DNA of 64,000 nucleotides from Umbilicaria muhlenbergii. Lineage: Eukaryota > Ascomycota > Lecanoromycetes > Umbilicariales > Umbilicariaceae. A program made the position numbers and the translations under genes. The first letter of the stretch is position 1, and each line of letters starts with the position of its first letter. The notes beneath the pieces were generated by a model. That model was not told where the DNA came from, did not search any database, and saw only the letters and a program-made list of their open reading frames with translations. The stretch covers positions 2,740,648-2,804,647 of the forward strand of contig KK106985.1 of the NCBI GenBank assembly GCA_000611775.1, written 5' to 3'. Shown piece by piece: positions 48,506 to 58,985 of the stretch.

Positions 48506-51500
48506 ATGGATGGCTGCTTCGGACCCCTACTCGGCCTCATAACGCTCTTGCTGCTCACCATCTCTGCCTCCAATGCCTCCAACGTAACAGCAACGACCAT
48601 GTCGTCGAACTGCCCATGTGGCTACTATGATGCCGCGGCGGGGACACTCTTCACCGAGTCCCTCATTGTATACTTCAACGAGACGGCAGCCCCGCCGTTC
48701 AACGGCTTTGACATACAAGACTACGAACACAAGTACGAGAAGGGCTGGAACAGTCAGTATCGGATGGGCGCCAGCTCTTCCAATGTCCAGATTGGGAACA
48801 ATTCGCTCGAACTCCACCTCAATCCACCTACGTCGCAGCATCTTGTGGTCGGTAGCGATTTACGAACTTCGAGACAGGATATCCACTTTGGCTCCTTCAG
48901 GTCGCTGTTACGCTCACCACCCGCCGGCGGGGGAGGAAGCGTCTTGTCCATGACTGTCAAATACAATGATACCGAATCGACCGCGCTGAACCTGATGAAT
49001 ACTAATAAGCCGGAAACCGCCTGGGCCAGCATGTTGCTTCACGATGACTTCCCAGATCGTTCGCAAGGGGCCGGTTACGCCAACATGACCAACATTACCA
49101 CATCACCTTGGGATTTTACCGAATATCGAGTTGACTGGACTCAGAACGAGACCAAATACTTTATTGATGAAGTCCTATACCGTACAATACCCAGGGAGGA
49201 AGACAAGAAGCTCCCCAGCGTTCCTGGAGCCTTGTATCTCACACACTGGTCAACAGGGAACTACTTTTCTTCGCAAGGACCCCCCCCAAACGAGACCGTC
49301 GCCAGCGTCGGCTGGGTACGCTTGTTCTTCAATTCTTCGGTGATGACGAAAGACGACCACGCAGACTTCGACTCGCGTTGTCACGTCTCCGACGCCTGTG
49401 CAGTGGCTGATATGACGCTCCGAGGGTCGACACCATACTCCGCGGCGTCAACGCTGAAATGGAAGCAGGTGAATCCTCCAAGAAACACACACACGCCGGC
49501 CCTGGTGATCGTCATCATCTGCAGTGTAATATCCGGGTTCGTTCTCTTCAACGCAATAGTGAGAAGGATACCGTTTGAGAAGCTTCGAATGGCCAAGTAC
49601 AAGTTAAAGCCCTTCAGGGAGTCGAAGTCCAAGTACCACAGCTCACCGTACGCGCCGTCATTACAGCTAGTATCAGACGATGCCACATATAGCCCGCCGA
49701 CGCCGTCGATATACTCCTCGCACGCACCAAGGTCAGAAGCTCTCAGCCTCAACGAAGCAATGCGATCATCCATGTGGCCGGATGCGGAGAGACTTTCCTC
49801 TGCATGGGCAACTCCTGGAAATGGGATGACGCCCACATTGAGGCATGCATCACGCGAAAACCTCTCCATTCGAATGTCGGCGGCTACGCTAGAGACAGCA
49901 ATCACTCGTCATCCCAGCGTGGCGGCGAGTACCACTACAGATCCTAAAGGGTCTGGCATCAGAACACTTTCGAAAGACCTCCACGCTTACTTTTCCGAGC
50001 ATCCACTGGATCCAAGAAGCGACTCACCGGTTGGGGCCTCTTCTGGGAGCAGTGTCGCCAATGAGTCTTCTGGCAGACACACAGGCACTTCCACAACGAA
50101 GGATGTAGACGCGATCGAGCAAGTACGAGATGAGCCTCCTCTTTACACAACTGACGTCATCGACTACGGTACAGACTCAGGCAAAGGCTTTGTCCCGATT
50201 GTCGCTGTGGCACCACTGCATCCCCAACAGGCCCAGTTAGAGGACTTTCACAACGATGAAAGCGTCAGGAAGGGTCCAGAACAGATCGAAGAGAAACAGC
50301 CTGTCCCGCCCAAGACAGAGGGTTTGGTAAACCTGCCGGTTGCCGCCAAGCGCGTAGACTACCTGGCCGGATTGGTCGCTCTGAGTTCGCTACTCGTCAC
50401 AGCCATCCATTTCTCTCTGACCTTTATCCCAGCAGCGGTTAATCCCGGTGCGTTCTACCACTACAAGAGTGAAATCTGGGCCAAGAAGATCATCGATCCT
50501 TACCTGCTCAACTTGATCTGGATTGGCCCCTTCCTGATGACTTCAACACGCTTCCTTGTCGCGAGCTACCTCAGGAGTGGAAAGCTCCTCGGTGTCGCCG
50601 AGAAGACGGTCGGAAGGCCGTTCCGTCTGCTCATTCCCATCACAGCTATTGCGATGCTGGAATATTTCTTCATGGATTCCGGCGCCCTCACTTGGCTTGA
50701 GTACCTTCCGTCGGTTACATGGTCGACCTGGCCTTTCGCAGTCGTGCCCACGACGTTCGGCAATTTTATTAGTGAGATCTTGGAGCTGGCATACCTGATC
50801 CCCAACGCTGCGCCGCAGATCACTACGAACTACTGTACCGGTGTTCTATGGACAATCCCGGTACAACTTCAAGGATCCTGGGTTACCTTACTCGGTGTTA
50901 TTGTCATCCGCGAAATCAGGACCCCTTGGAAGCGATTTGGTTACTACGCGTTCTGCTTTTTGATGCATTGGTACGCATTGTCTTGGGGAACATACTTTTA
51001 CTTCGGCATCATGCTCGCGGACCTGGACCTCACCTACAAGTGGAAGACATGGCTCTACGCTCGTCCTTTCGCCTACTATCCTCTGGTTGCGCTGTGTTTC
51101 TGTGCGGGCTTTGGCGGCCTTACCATGGACCTTGTTACCCAGTGGACCCAAGTCAACTATTCCACGTTTGAATACGGCGTGCATCCCGACATTCCTACCG
51201 GACTGCCCATCATGTTCACCGGCGCGAACACCTACCCTGAATACTTCGTGCCGAAGTTAAACGGCCTTGTCTTCTCCATGGGCTTCCAAGCTCTCGTCGA
51301 GCTGAGTCCGCTTGTCCAGAAAGCCCTCTCCTTCAAGTTCTTCGTCTACGTCTTCCCGCACATCTTCACCATCTACTTGATCCATGGCTTCATTTACTGG
51401 AGCTTGGGTGCCATGATTTGTGTTTACTTATCCGCCCATGGCTTCCCGTACTGGTTGAACCTGCTGGTTGTCGCCATCTGTTGCTATTCTACGCTCGTCG

Positions 51501-51904
51501 CATGCTTGCCGCTGCTAACGCCTGTGGTGGAGACTTTGGGCAAGAACGTCACGTTGAACATCTGGCTCTATGCCTCCCAGAGACCCGCTCCGCGAAGGCC
51601 TACACTCTTCCCGTTCCCGGACGACCTACTTGCGTGCCGAGGTACGACTGCTTTGGACGAAAACTTGAGCAAGTCGGACAAGAAGCATGTGGAAATGATG
51701 GGCAGGAAGGATGTGGAGAAGGCAGAGGTACAGGGCCACATCGAAGATGAGGAGAAGGCTGAGGTGGTTGCGCACGACCAAGAAGTGGCGCGGAAAATGA
51801 GTGTGCAGATTGAAAACGATGCGCAGGAGGAAAGGGCCCATGCGGAAAGGGCTCACGAGGAAAGGTCACATGAGGAACGGCCTCATGAGGAAAGGATAAT
51901 ATGA
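48506..51904 (+). CDS. Fusion: secreted GH16-like domain + acyltransferase-3 membrane domain
   Basis: One exon, 1132 residues. Signal peptide MDGCFGPLLGLITLLLLTISAS (cleavage near 24). Residues about 30-300 resemble a GH16/concanavalin A-like beta-sandwich (NSLELHLNPP, SRQDIHFGSFRSLLRSPP, TEYRVDWTQNETKYFIDEVLYRT, HWSTGNYFSS), with many Asn-X-Ser/Thr glycosylation sites. The catalytic strand, which in GH16 reads E-x-D-x-E, here reads NDTESTALNLMN: the catalytic acids are absent, so a lectin-like role is likely. One membrane helix (ALVIVIICSVISGFVLFNAIV) and a ~260-residue disordered cytoplasmic linker follow. Residues about 615-1040 form an acyltransferase-3 domain with about ten helices (KRVDYLAGLVALSSLLVTAIHF, ... 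TIYLIHGFIYW). The tail has a run of AHEER/PHEER repeats. Predicted to bind a cell-surface glycan outside and acylate it or its precursor. Upstream gene, across 2.65 kb, is the GT2 synthase. Confidence 0.88.
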   Translation: MDGCFGPLLGLITLLLLTISASNASNVTATTMSSNCPCGYYDAAAGTLFTESLIVYFNETAAPPFNGFDIQDYEHKYEKGWNSQYRMGASSSNVQIGNNSLELHLNPPTSQHLVVGSDLRTSRQDIHFGSFRSLLRSPPAGGGGSVLSMTVKYNDTESTALNLMNTNKPETAWASMLLHDDFPDRSQGAGYANMTNITTSPWDFTEYRVDWTQNETKYFIDEVLYRTIPREEDKKLPSVPGALYLTHWSTGNYFSSQGPPPNETVASVGWVRLFFNSSVMTKDDHADFDSRCHVSDACAVADMTLRGSTPYSAASTLKWKQVNPPRNTHTPALVIVIICSVISGFVLFNAIVRRIPFEKLRMAKYKLKPFRESKSKYHSSPYAPSLQLVSDDATYSPPTPSIYSSHAPRSEALSLNEAMRSSMWPDAERLSSAWATPGNGMTPTLRHASRENLSIRMSAATLETAITRHPSVAASTTTDPKGSGIRTLSKDLHAYFSEHPLDPRSDSPVGASSGSSVANESSGRHTGTSTTKDVDAIEQVRDEPPLYTTDVIDYGTDSGKGFVPIVAVAPLHPQQAQLEDFHNDESVRKGPEQIEEKQPVPPKTEGLVNLPVAAKRVDYLAGLVALSSLLVTAIHFSLTFIPAAVNPGAFYHYKSEIWAKKIIDPYLLNLIWIGPFLMTSTRFLVASYLRSGKLLGVAEKTVGRPFRLLIPITAIAMLEYFFMDSGALTWLEYLPSVTWSTWPFAVVPTTFGNFISEILELAYLIPNAAPQITTNYCTGVLWTIPVQLQGSWVTLLGVIVIREIRTPWKRFGYYAFCFLMHWYALSWGTYFYFGIMLADLDLTYKWKTWLYARPFAYYPLVALCFCAGFGGLTMDLVTQWTQVNYSTFEYGVHPDIPTGLPIMFTGANTYPEYFVPKLNGLVFSMGFQALVELSPLVQKALSFKFFVYVFPHIFTIYLIHGFIYWSLGAMICVYLSAHGFPYWLNLLVVAICCYSTLVACLPLLTPVVETLGKNVTLNIWLYASQRPAPRRPTLFPFPDDLLACRGTTALDENLSKSDKKHVEMMGRKDVEKAEVQGHIEDEEKAEVVAHDQEVARKMSVQIENDAQEERAHAERAHEERSHEERPHEERII

Positions 51905-52383
51905 GCAGGGCGAGGGAACGGCTCGGGCGCACCCACTTTCGGAATCTTCTCGATCGATCTCTACAAGTGGTAAGAGCGTACATTTTCAGCGAAGTACATA
52001 TTAATGTATCAGAGGTTATAGATAGTCTTGACGAGCGATCCGCGGTGTTGTACAACGTAGAGCGAGCATTCATGGATTGGACCCAATACCAAATAATGTT
52101 CTATGACCGTTCCTAATACTTGTTCCTACTACCATGTACTTGCAGATTTTGGTGTGTCGCATGGCCGCGTACATGCGGAATAGCGGTGCCACGAGCGAAG
52201 GCATATACAGGTGTGCTCATAGGTTGATCGCTTATCATCGACCATGTGCTTTCAAGAACAAGAAAAGTATTTCTCATTGATGGCAGGATAACAGGCGCTA
52301 CATCTACTCTCATAATCGATCCATTCGACCTAATCATACATCCAATCCCTCTCGAGTCACTCCCACACACACGAAAACCCTCT
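51905..52383. other. 3' intergenic region
   Basis: Non-coding; short open frames only. Confidence 0.45.
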
Positions 52384-53605
52384 TTACCCCGACGTTTCCC
52401 TCCATTGCCCGCAATACCTATTACTTACCGTTACTACATCCTCCACATCCGTCAGTCCCATCGTCCAGTAATCCCCTATCGGCTGGCTCGGGTCGCAAGC
52501 CCCCCCTGAATACAGCGGCTGGCACCCCACCGTCGCGCCCTCGTCGTCGTCGTAGTTGTACCCCGCGATCGTCGCGCCGCAGCTGCCCCAGTCCGTCTGC
52601 GTCATGCACTGCACGCAGCTGTCGTACGCTGTGGGCGCCGTGAAGTATCCGTAGTACCGCGGCGGCTAGTTGTTGCACTCGACGGTGTTGATGGGGCTGC
52701 CGGAGCCGGATTGGTTCATCAGGTTGGTGGGGCCGTAGGCTGCGTAGTAGGTGGGGCCGGGGAGGGTGACGGTTACGGTGGTGGTGCTGGTGGAGATGGT
52801 GGTGCTGGCGGTGCTGGCGGCGAGGGTCGAGGTGGTGGTGAGGGTGGTGCTGAAGGTTTGGGTCGTCGAGGGATTAGGGTGTTGGTTATGGCCTTGGAGA
52901 TGTAACTTCGGATCGTCACTGTGGAGCGGGGGAGTATGCTGGTGGATGTCCTGGTGGTGATGACATTTGTTTTTGTGGTGGTGAGGACGATCAAGTCGTT
53001 GCAAGAGACTGTCGTCGGGTAGACCGCTTTGTTGGACGTGGTCGGATGGTTGATGATCACGCGGGGATCGATATGAGAGCCAGATATGGGCTCATCCCGC
53101 TTCTCAGCGGCACCGTGAGCCGCATGTTGGCTTCCAAGCTCCTCACTGGACTGATCGCGCCTGTTCTTCACCGCCCCAGACACGCCGACGGGTACGAAAC
53201 CTAGAGAGGGTTGAACCGTTGTGAGTGGCGCTGTCACAGTAGTTTCTCCGGCCGAGATTGTGACTGTAGCGTTCTGAGTGACCGTGGGCGCGACGGAAAT
53301 CGCTGAGATGAATGTGGTCGTGGTTGAAAAGGTGTCGGTGGCCGTATTGGGTAATACTGTTGTTGTGGTTATGAGCACCGTAAAAGTTGTGGTGGTTGTC
53401 GCCGGTGCTAACGTCGTTATGGTGAAAGGGGTGAAAGTTTTCACTACCACCGCTGTTGATGTAATAGTCCGGAAATAGGTCGTCGTTGGCAACCGGGCTG
53501 GCTTCGATTTGCCAAGCTTTGTGATGCAAGTCTCGCGGACACGCCCAATGCAGAAGACAAGAAAACTGAGAAGGCTAAGATCTGAGGCAAGATGAAAAGC
53601 TGCAT
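52384..53605 (-). pseudogene. Thr/Ser-rich secreted cell-surface protein, probably broken
   Basis: Reading the minus strand from 53605 gives a signal peptide (MQLFILPQILAFSVFLSSALG). A 41-base candidate intron would join it to PARLPTTTYFRTITSTAVV, a long Thr-rich mucin-like region to about 52870. The coding signal then moves to another frame (TTQTFSTTLTTTSTLAAST ... VTVTLPGPTYYAAYGP) with no usable splice sites, passes one in-frame TAG at 52666-52668, and ends in a Cys-rich module (SCVQCMTQTDWGSCGATIAGYNY) near 52400-52630 of the kind seen at the C-termini of fungal surface proteins. A GTAAGT donor at about 52430 hints at another exon. Either a decayed gene or one with errors in the CAC-rich tract. 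Host gene, not a mobile element. Confidence 0.4.
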
Positions 53606-54844
53606 CGTGAATTTTGAGAAGGACTGAAAGTGAAGGCCTCTCTCGGAAACGGTGAGCTCACGTACAAGGCTTCGTCTCGAAGATATATCAAACCGTCCGG
53701 CTGCCCTCGACCGCACAGCTCTCGAGACGGTTCACTAAGGGTGGTCATTGCGAATACGACCTCGGACAGTTATGTCTCAAGCAGATACGGACGGTGAAGA
53801 GCTTTGAAATGGCCAAGTTTCAGACAAAGCGTTGCTGTCTGTGCTTGTGAACAGCCCCGCCTACAACGGCTCCAGTAGCACCACAGGTTAATTCTTACAG
53901 AAGGCGGACTTTACTCTAAGGAAGCAGGAGCTGCATCGACAACGACGCTCTGGGCACTGAAGAACACGCCGTCTTGCGTACAGGCCAGCATGGCATGAGG
54001 GTCGTCTCTGCACTGCAATGGAATGACTCGATACCGTGACTTTGCTCACGGCCCGATGGAGGCTGTCCAGGCCTGCGCTGGTGTAGCATCATCATACTCG
54101 GAGTATTCCGTCGAGCAGTCGAGATGGTCGCTTTGACATGGGATCGGCGGCCCGATATGACGGGATGAGATGGCCTTGGTCGAGAGCACGTGCACCATTC
54201 GATCGTTCCCCAGATGCGGTAATGCCGTGGTGCCGGACGGGCAACGTGGCTTGGCTTTCCAGCAACGTGGTCGATTCTCGGCACGCTTGTAGCGGCGTCG
54301 TCAAAGCTTTCAGGCTTTTCGGCAGAGGTCAATGCAGAGAATGTGGCGTTGGCCTCCCACGATTCCCTTGCGCAGTGGTGCGGCCCTTGCATATTCAAGG
54401 TACAACCTTAGTAAGGCGAGGTGCCGGTAAGGCACAGCTCCCATGTTCAGCATCCCACATCCCATACATCTGCCTAAAGAACCCTGCGGCAGCAAGGTCT
54501 CGTATTTGTCACTGTCTCTAAGAAGTATGATATCACCGCCCTCGAGTCAACGGGGCCTACCCCAGTTCCTGCCGACCGACTTCGCTGCCGAGGTCACATC
54601 GAATGCGCCACAAACGACCAGTGGACGAACTACGAGTCCTCGTGCGTACATGTGCGTCGCCCAATGGGGAAGAGCAATATCAACCCGCCATGTACTCCCG
54701 ACAACGTGAACACTACTTTTCGTATGATTCGTGTGTGGAGTTGAAAGCCCTTTTCATGATTGTTCGTCGTCTCATCGTAATTATGTACTAAGGTAGAGAT
54801 GAAATGGTAAGAAATAAGAAGTGAGAATGAAATATCCCATTCGC
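53606..54844. other. Intergenic region
   Basis: Non-coding gap between the mucin-like gene and the NOS-like gene. The open frame 53916-54398 (minus, 160 residues) shows no domain and is not called. Confidence 0.45.
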
Positions 54845-57800
54845 TCAAAAGACCTCTTCCACGTATCGTGATCCCAGAACATTCTGAACTTCTGCACCCA
54901 ACATCCTACTTAAAACCGCGGCCGTGGACTTTACCATGGATTTGGCCCCGCATACGTAAACAGTAGCCTCAGCCAGATTGGAGCGCACCCACGCATTCCC
55001 CTCCAGAACATCCTGAACCCGCGTCTTTTCCGGATTGCTGGGGACCATTACTAGCTCGTCAACCAGAGTGCCGCAGCGACCCGTGATTAACGTCTCTTCG
55101 AACATGGCACGATCCTCCACTTTATAGCCCGTAAATAGACAGAGGGGAGAGGAATTGGAAAGGCCTAGTTCCGGCTGCGCGATGGCAAGGCTGAGATCAT
55201 GCTCCACCTGCGATAATCGCATGCCTGCGTTTGTGCTAAGAAAGCGTTGTTGGAGCAAGCCGCGGATAGGAGCGAAACCAGAGCCCGTGGCGATGGCAAT
55301 CAGAGGCCTGTTCTCCAGTCTAATTATATCAAGACTTGGCGCTGAAGGCATCGCGCAGAACTTTACTGTATCGCCGGGCTGTACGTTTGACAGGAAGATA
55401 TCACTTAATCGCCCCTTGGAGTGGAACCGGATCAGAAGTTCCAGGATATTGTGTCCCAGAAAGCCTGGCGCAGAAGCGACGGAGAAGGTGCGCGGCCGAA
55501 GAAGAGGCATATCTAGACACACCTCCAGTAGGATCTTCTCATAGTCTGCCGTATCATCGCATCCAAGGATACCGCGAGCGGAATAAAGTTCAAGTACTTC
55601 AATGACTGGTGCTTTTCGTACGCTATCATCCGGCGTATGGGCCGGGAGCCAGTCGAGACTTTTGAAGTGGCCTTCCAGGTCAACAAAATCGGCAAGAAAA
55701 CTGTCGAATGTAGGAGGATCCTGGAAGCCGTTGAATTGCACGGCCTTTTGACCATCTGTAACCCCTAGAGCAACGAGCGCTCTTTTGATGTTACCTTGAG
55801 AGTTGGAAGGGAGTATTCGCAAATGGTCCATGACTTTGTAACTAATCCCCTGTAGATCCAATTGCAGGGAAAGGATCTTATCCATTGGTGGGTCCTTAGC
55901 AACAACAAGGGCTTCTTGGAATTCTCGGATCATGTGTTCCTGATCACGGAAGCAGTCTTCTCGTGTTTCCTTGGCCACCACTGCTCCAGCTAGATTTGAC
56001 TGAACATTGTCCCACCATCGATTGAAAGCTGTCGTTGGCAGTATCTCCATTGTGACGTCTCCCATGGTCAGGCCTCCAGCGATCGGCCGGGCTCCTAATT
56101 CAGCAAACAAGGCATTGAGCGCGATTGATGCAGCGTTGTAAGTAGCGCCATATCCACTGTCGCCGACCCCGAAGATAGAGTAACTCGCTCTATGCTGATC
56201 GGAGGAATAACGCTTCCTAAGGGCGGGCCACTTATTTTCAAACGTGCGGCCGTTCGCTGGAAGCGTTCCATTACCGGTAGTTGAGGCAACTATCACAATG
56301 ATTTCATCTGGCTTGATGGCTTCTAGATCGATGGCGTTCAAAGAATCGAATTTTGCAAGGTGATATTTAGGAATTTTGACGACGCGTTGTCGTAGCTTTT
56401 CGGCAAGCTTCAGAGCGGTCGTCCCGGTGCTGCAGAAGTAGATATGTAGCCTTTTACGGACGTCCACAATCTCCTGAAGCCTTGGCCATGTCCCGCCTGC
56501 TGCTGGTATGGCAGTCGCAATGGCGGTCGAAGTCTCGAGGTGCTACACGAGTTAGCCGCGGAGCTTGAGAGGCTTGAAACTATCATACCCAGATGCCGTT
56601 CAAAAAGCGTAAGGACACTGGTAGAGCCTTCGATTTAGATTTCCGCCTGTGCCAGACCTTGACCGGATCGCAACGGTGCTTGGTTATTAGCGGTTTCGGT
56701 TGATAATTTGGTGCACCCCCTCTGTGCCAGAGAGGGATGATGGACCCTTGAGGGGGAGCTATCCAATATGGATCTGCGTTCAGCCTATAGCCCTTTTCTC
56801 GAAAATGATCGTCGTCGAACCGACACCAGTCGCTCGAGGCTGCAAGGGTTCCGATGCAAGATACACCTTCTTGCTGGAACGACCATCGTACAGCATAGTT
56901 GAGCTCAGCTTGAGCTTTGGACTGTGCACCGGTACTAAGCATGGGAAACGGAATACTGGAGACTTTATTACCTTCCAACGCAATTGCTCATAATCGGGCA
57001 GATCGTCGATTGACTCGACCGATTTGTACGCATCTTGTTTCCTGTAAGCATTGATGTCAAAGCCAATCGCTTCTACAACAGACGGCAGAGCATCATAGCG
57101 AAATGGGTCAGCAAGGTTTCGAACGCCAATCTCTGCGTCCATGAACCTAAGCGCACAAGTCAGCCAAGCAACGACCAAGTTTTTGATGTGACCAACCATC
57201 CTATGAATGGAGCTGCGGTATACTGAACCCCGCCAACGTCGAACCCAAAACGCGACAAGGCGGGAAATCGACCCCATCGCAAATCTAGCTTCTCGAACTC
57301 TGCAGCGTAGTCAGGATGGGAGATCTTAATATGCTTGCTGAGACTGTGTGGAATATCCGTCATCGCGGGAGCATCGCCCTCAGCCAGAGCAACAAGTGGA
57401 AGGAAATCCCATCGTGATTGGGGTTCTGGTGGCGTCCATCCGAGCTTGATAATCTCGTCCGTCAAATCGACATTGGCTGGGTCACCGAGGATTGAGCCAT
57501 CTGATTGCCGATACTAAAAAGCCGCACCAAGTAAACATGACGAAATGGCGTTGACTCAATATCTTGGGGGCACATACCCCTGCAAAGTTCAGCACCTGTT
57601 GACTTATGAACATCGGACCTGTGCCTTGGGTTTGTCGAGGAGGAAAGACGAACACTAGCCATAGTTCAGCGGCCGACTGGATCAAGACAGACGAGGGTGT
57701 TACCTGTTGGCACAATCTTTCCACAGCCATAGGCGTTTTCAAGGTTCTCTAGCAGTGTACTAACCATCCCGGCGCTGGTCGTCACAGCCCTCAGATCGCA

Positions 57801-58414
57801 CAGTCTGTTGCCCATTAGACTACGAAAATGCAGTCGACATAGAAGAAGGCTCACTGGAGCTCATCCCAATGTGAGCGCATAATACACCTCCGGGAGTTTT
57901 TCCACGCTAGCCGAACGCCATGCAACAGCTCTTGGTATGTCTGTGTCCAGGTCGACGTTGTACCGAAGTCTTTTCGTTGCATCTCCCACAGCGTCTCCTC
58001 AACAGCTCCCTGGTCCAACTCAGCCAAGACTTCATCAAGCCTTGCACGATATTCTTGCTTCGTATAAATCCCGTCGCGCTGCAGCTCCCATAGAAACGCA
58101 CTTGCTTCTTCTTTGACTACCTTGAGACTGCGACTCTCTCCAACCTTTGTTTCCCTAGAGTGCATCATCTTCGCCCCCTGGCAGATTTGCGCGGTGCATC
58201 CTGTGTCGGCTAGAACCTTCGTCTCTCGGAGGATAAGGTCGACCTCAGGGGAGGTAAATGGGCACTTGGAGTCTGAGACTGCTTTGATTGGGCATAGATC
58301 TGCTAATGTCATTTTGGTGCTCCGCAGACCGTCATCGACCTCAGCCGTAGTATGCGTGGTGAGGGCCAGTGATGATCCCGCAAACCTGGACTGATCTTGT
58401 AGTATACCGGGCAT
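54845..58414 (-). CDS. Nitric oxide synthase-like fusion (oxygenase + FMN/FAD/NADPH reductase)
   Basis: Seven exons, 58414-57855, 57804-57704, 57654-57578, 57513-57197, 57146-56972, 56921-56589 and 56542-54845, give 1086 residues; six introns of 46-64 bases all fit splice consensus and phase. Oxygenase (about 1-520): zinc-type CTAQIC; heme ligand Cys177 in HGVRLAWKNSRRCIMR; LCDLRAVTTSAGM; VFPPRQTQGTGPM; YRQSDGSILGDP; APFIGWFMDAEIGVRNLADP; AELNYAVRWSF. Reductase (about 540-1086): FMN domain with CSTGTTA, VASTTGNGTLP and GVGDSGYG; FAD motif RPRTFSVAS; NADPH motif GSGFAPIRG and a terminal VYVCGAKSM. Family enzymes oxidise arginine to citrulline and NO, with electrons passed from NADPH. Changes: the arginine-binding Glu is Asp338 (FGFDVGG), and the V-DHH-T and FHQE pterin/heme-side motifs are replaced. 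Substrate and product may therefore differ. NOS-like genes occur patchily in moulds. Confidence 0.9.
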
Positions 58415-58560
58415 GTTTGCTGCTTTGGAGATGAACAGATATAACCTATGGGTGATTCAAGAAATGAAGAATGGTGATTGTAGCTATGTACAATACTCGA
58501 GCACGAGAGACTAGGAATAAACATTTGAGGGGAAGCACTCAAGCACTCATCTTAAAGGGT

Positions 58561-58770
58561 GCGAATCGGATGGTGCACATGAGCACTCCATCATGTGAAG
58601 CCCTTACGTACTCATTTACTGACTTGGGTGCGAATCGGATGTTGCACTGAGCACTCGTGTCATTGTGAGGCGCGAATGAAACGGTGCACTGAGCACTCGT
58701 GTCATTTGGAAGCGCGAATCAGATGGTGCACCGAGCACTCGATGTCGATGTGAAGCACTTCAAGCCGCTC
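58561..58770. repeat. Minisatellite, 42-base unit, 4 copies
   Basis: Units begin GCGAATCGGATGGTGCA at 58561, 58630, 58672 and 58714; the last three are 42 bases apart, the first 69. Each contains a GAGCACTCG block. It lies about 150 bases upstream of the NOS-like gene start. Confidence 0.85.
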
Positions 58771-58860
58771 TTTCTGGTTCATGTTGCAGTCTGCAATGTT
58801 GCGCGCACGGTGGTACAACGCACGGTGCTGATTCTAGATCAACGGTAGCTCATGTGTATA

Positions 58861-58985
58861 TGTCGCTGTCGGCTTCGGCAGTCGCTGTCGGAGTCGCTGT
58901 CGGCTTTAGTAGTCGCTGTCGGCTTTTAGTAGTCGCTAGCGGCTTTCAGCAGTCACGGCCGGCTTTCGGCCGTCGCTTGCCGGGG
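58861..58985. repeat. Minisatellite with AGTCGCTGTCGGCTTT-like unit, about 6 copies
   Basis: Imperfect units of 18-24 bases, variants of GTCGCTGTCGGCTTTAGTA, decaying at the right end into GGCCGGCTTTCGGCC. A likely replication-slippage array. Confidence 0.8.

Noticed and set aside
52773-53492. Thr-rich frame as an intact gene
   Set aside because: Lacks its own signal peptide and the C-terminal half lies in another frame; folded into the pseudogene call.
53916-54398. 160-codon minus frame
   Set aside because: No domain or signal; chance frame.
40472-58414. Secondary-metabolite cluster
   Set aside because: No polyketide synthase, peptide synthetase, terpene cyclase or cluster regulator is present; the genes point to polysaccharide and NOS-like chemistry.
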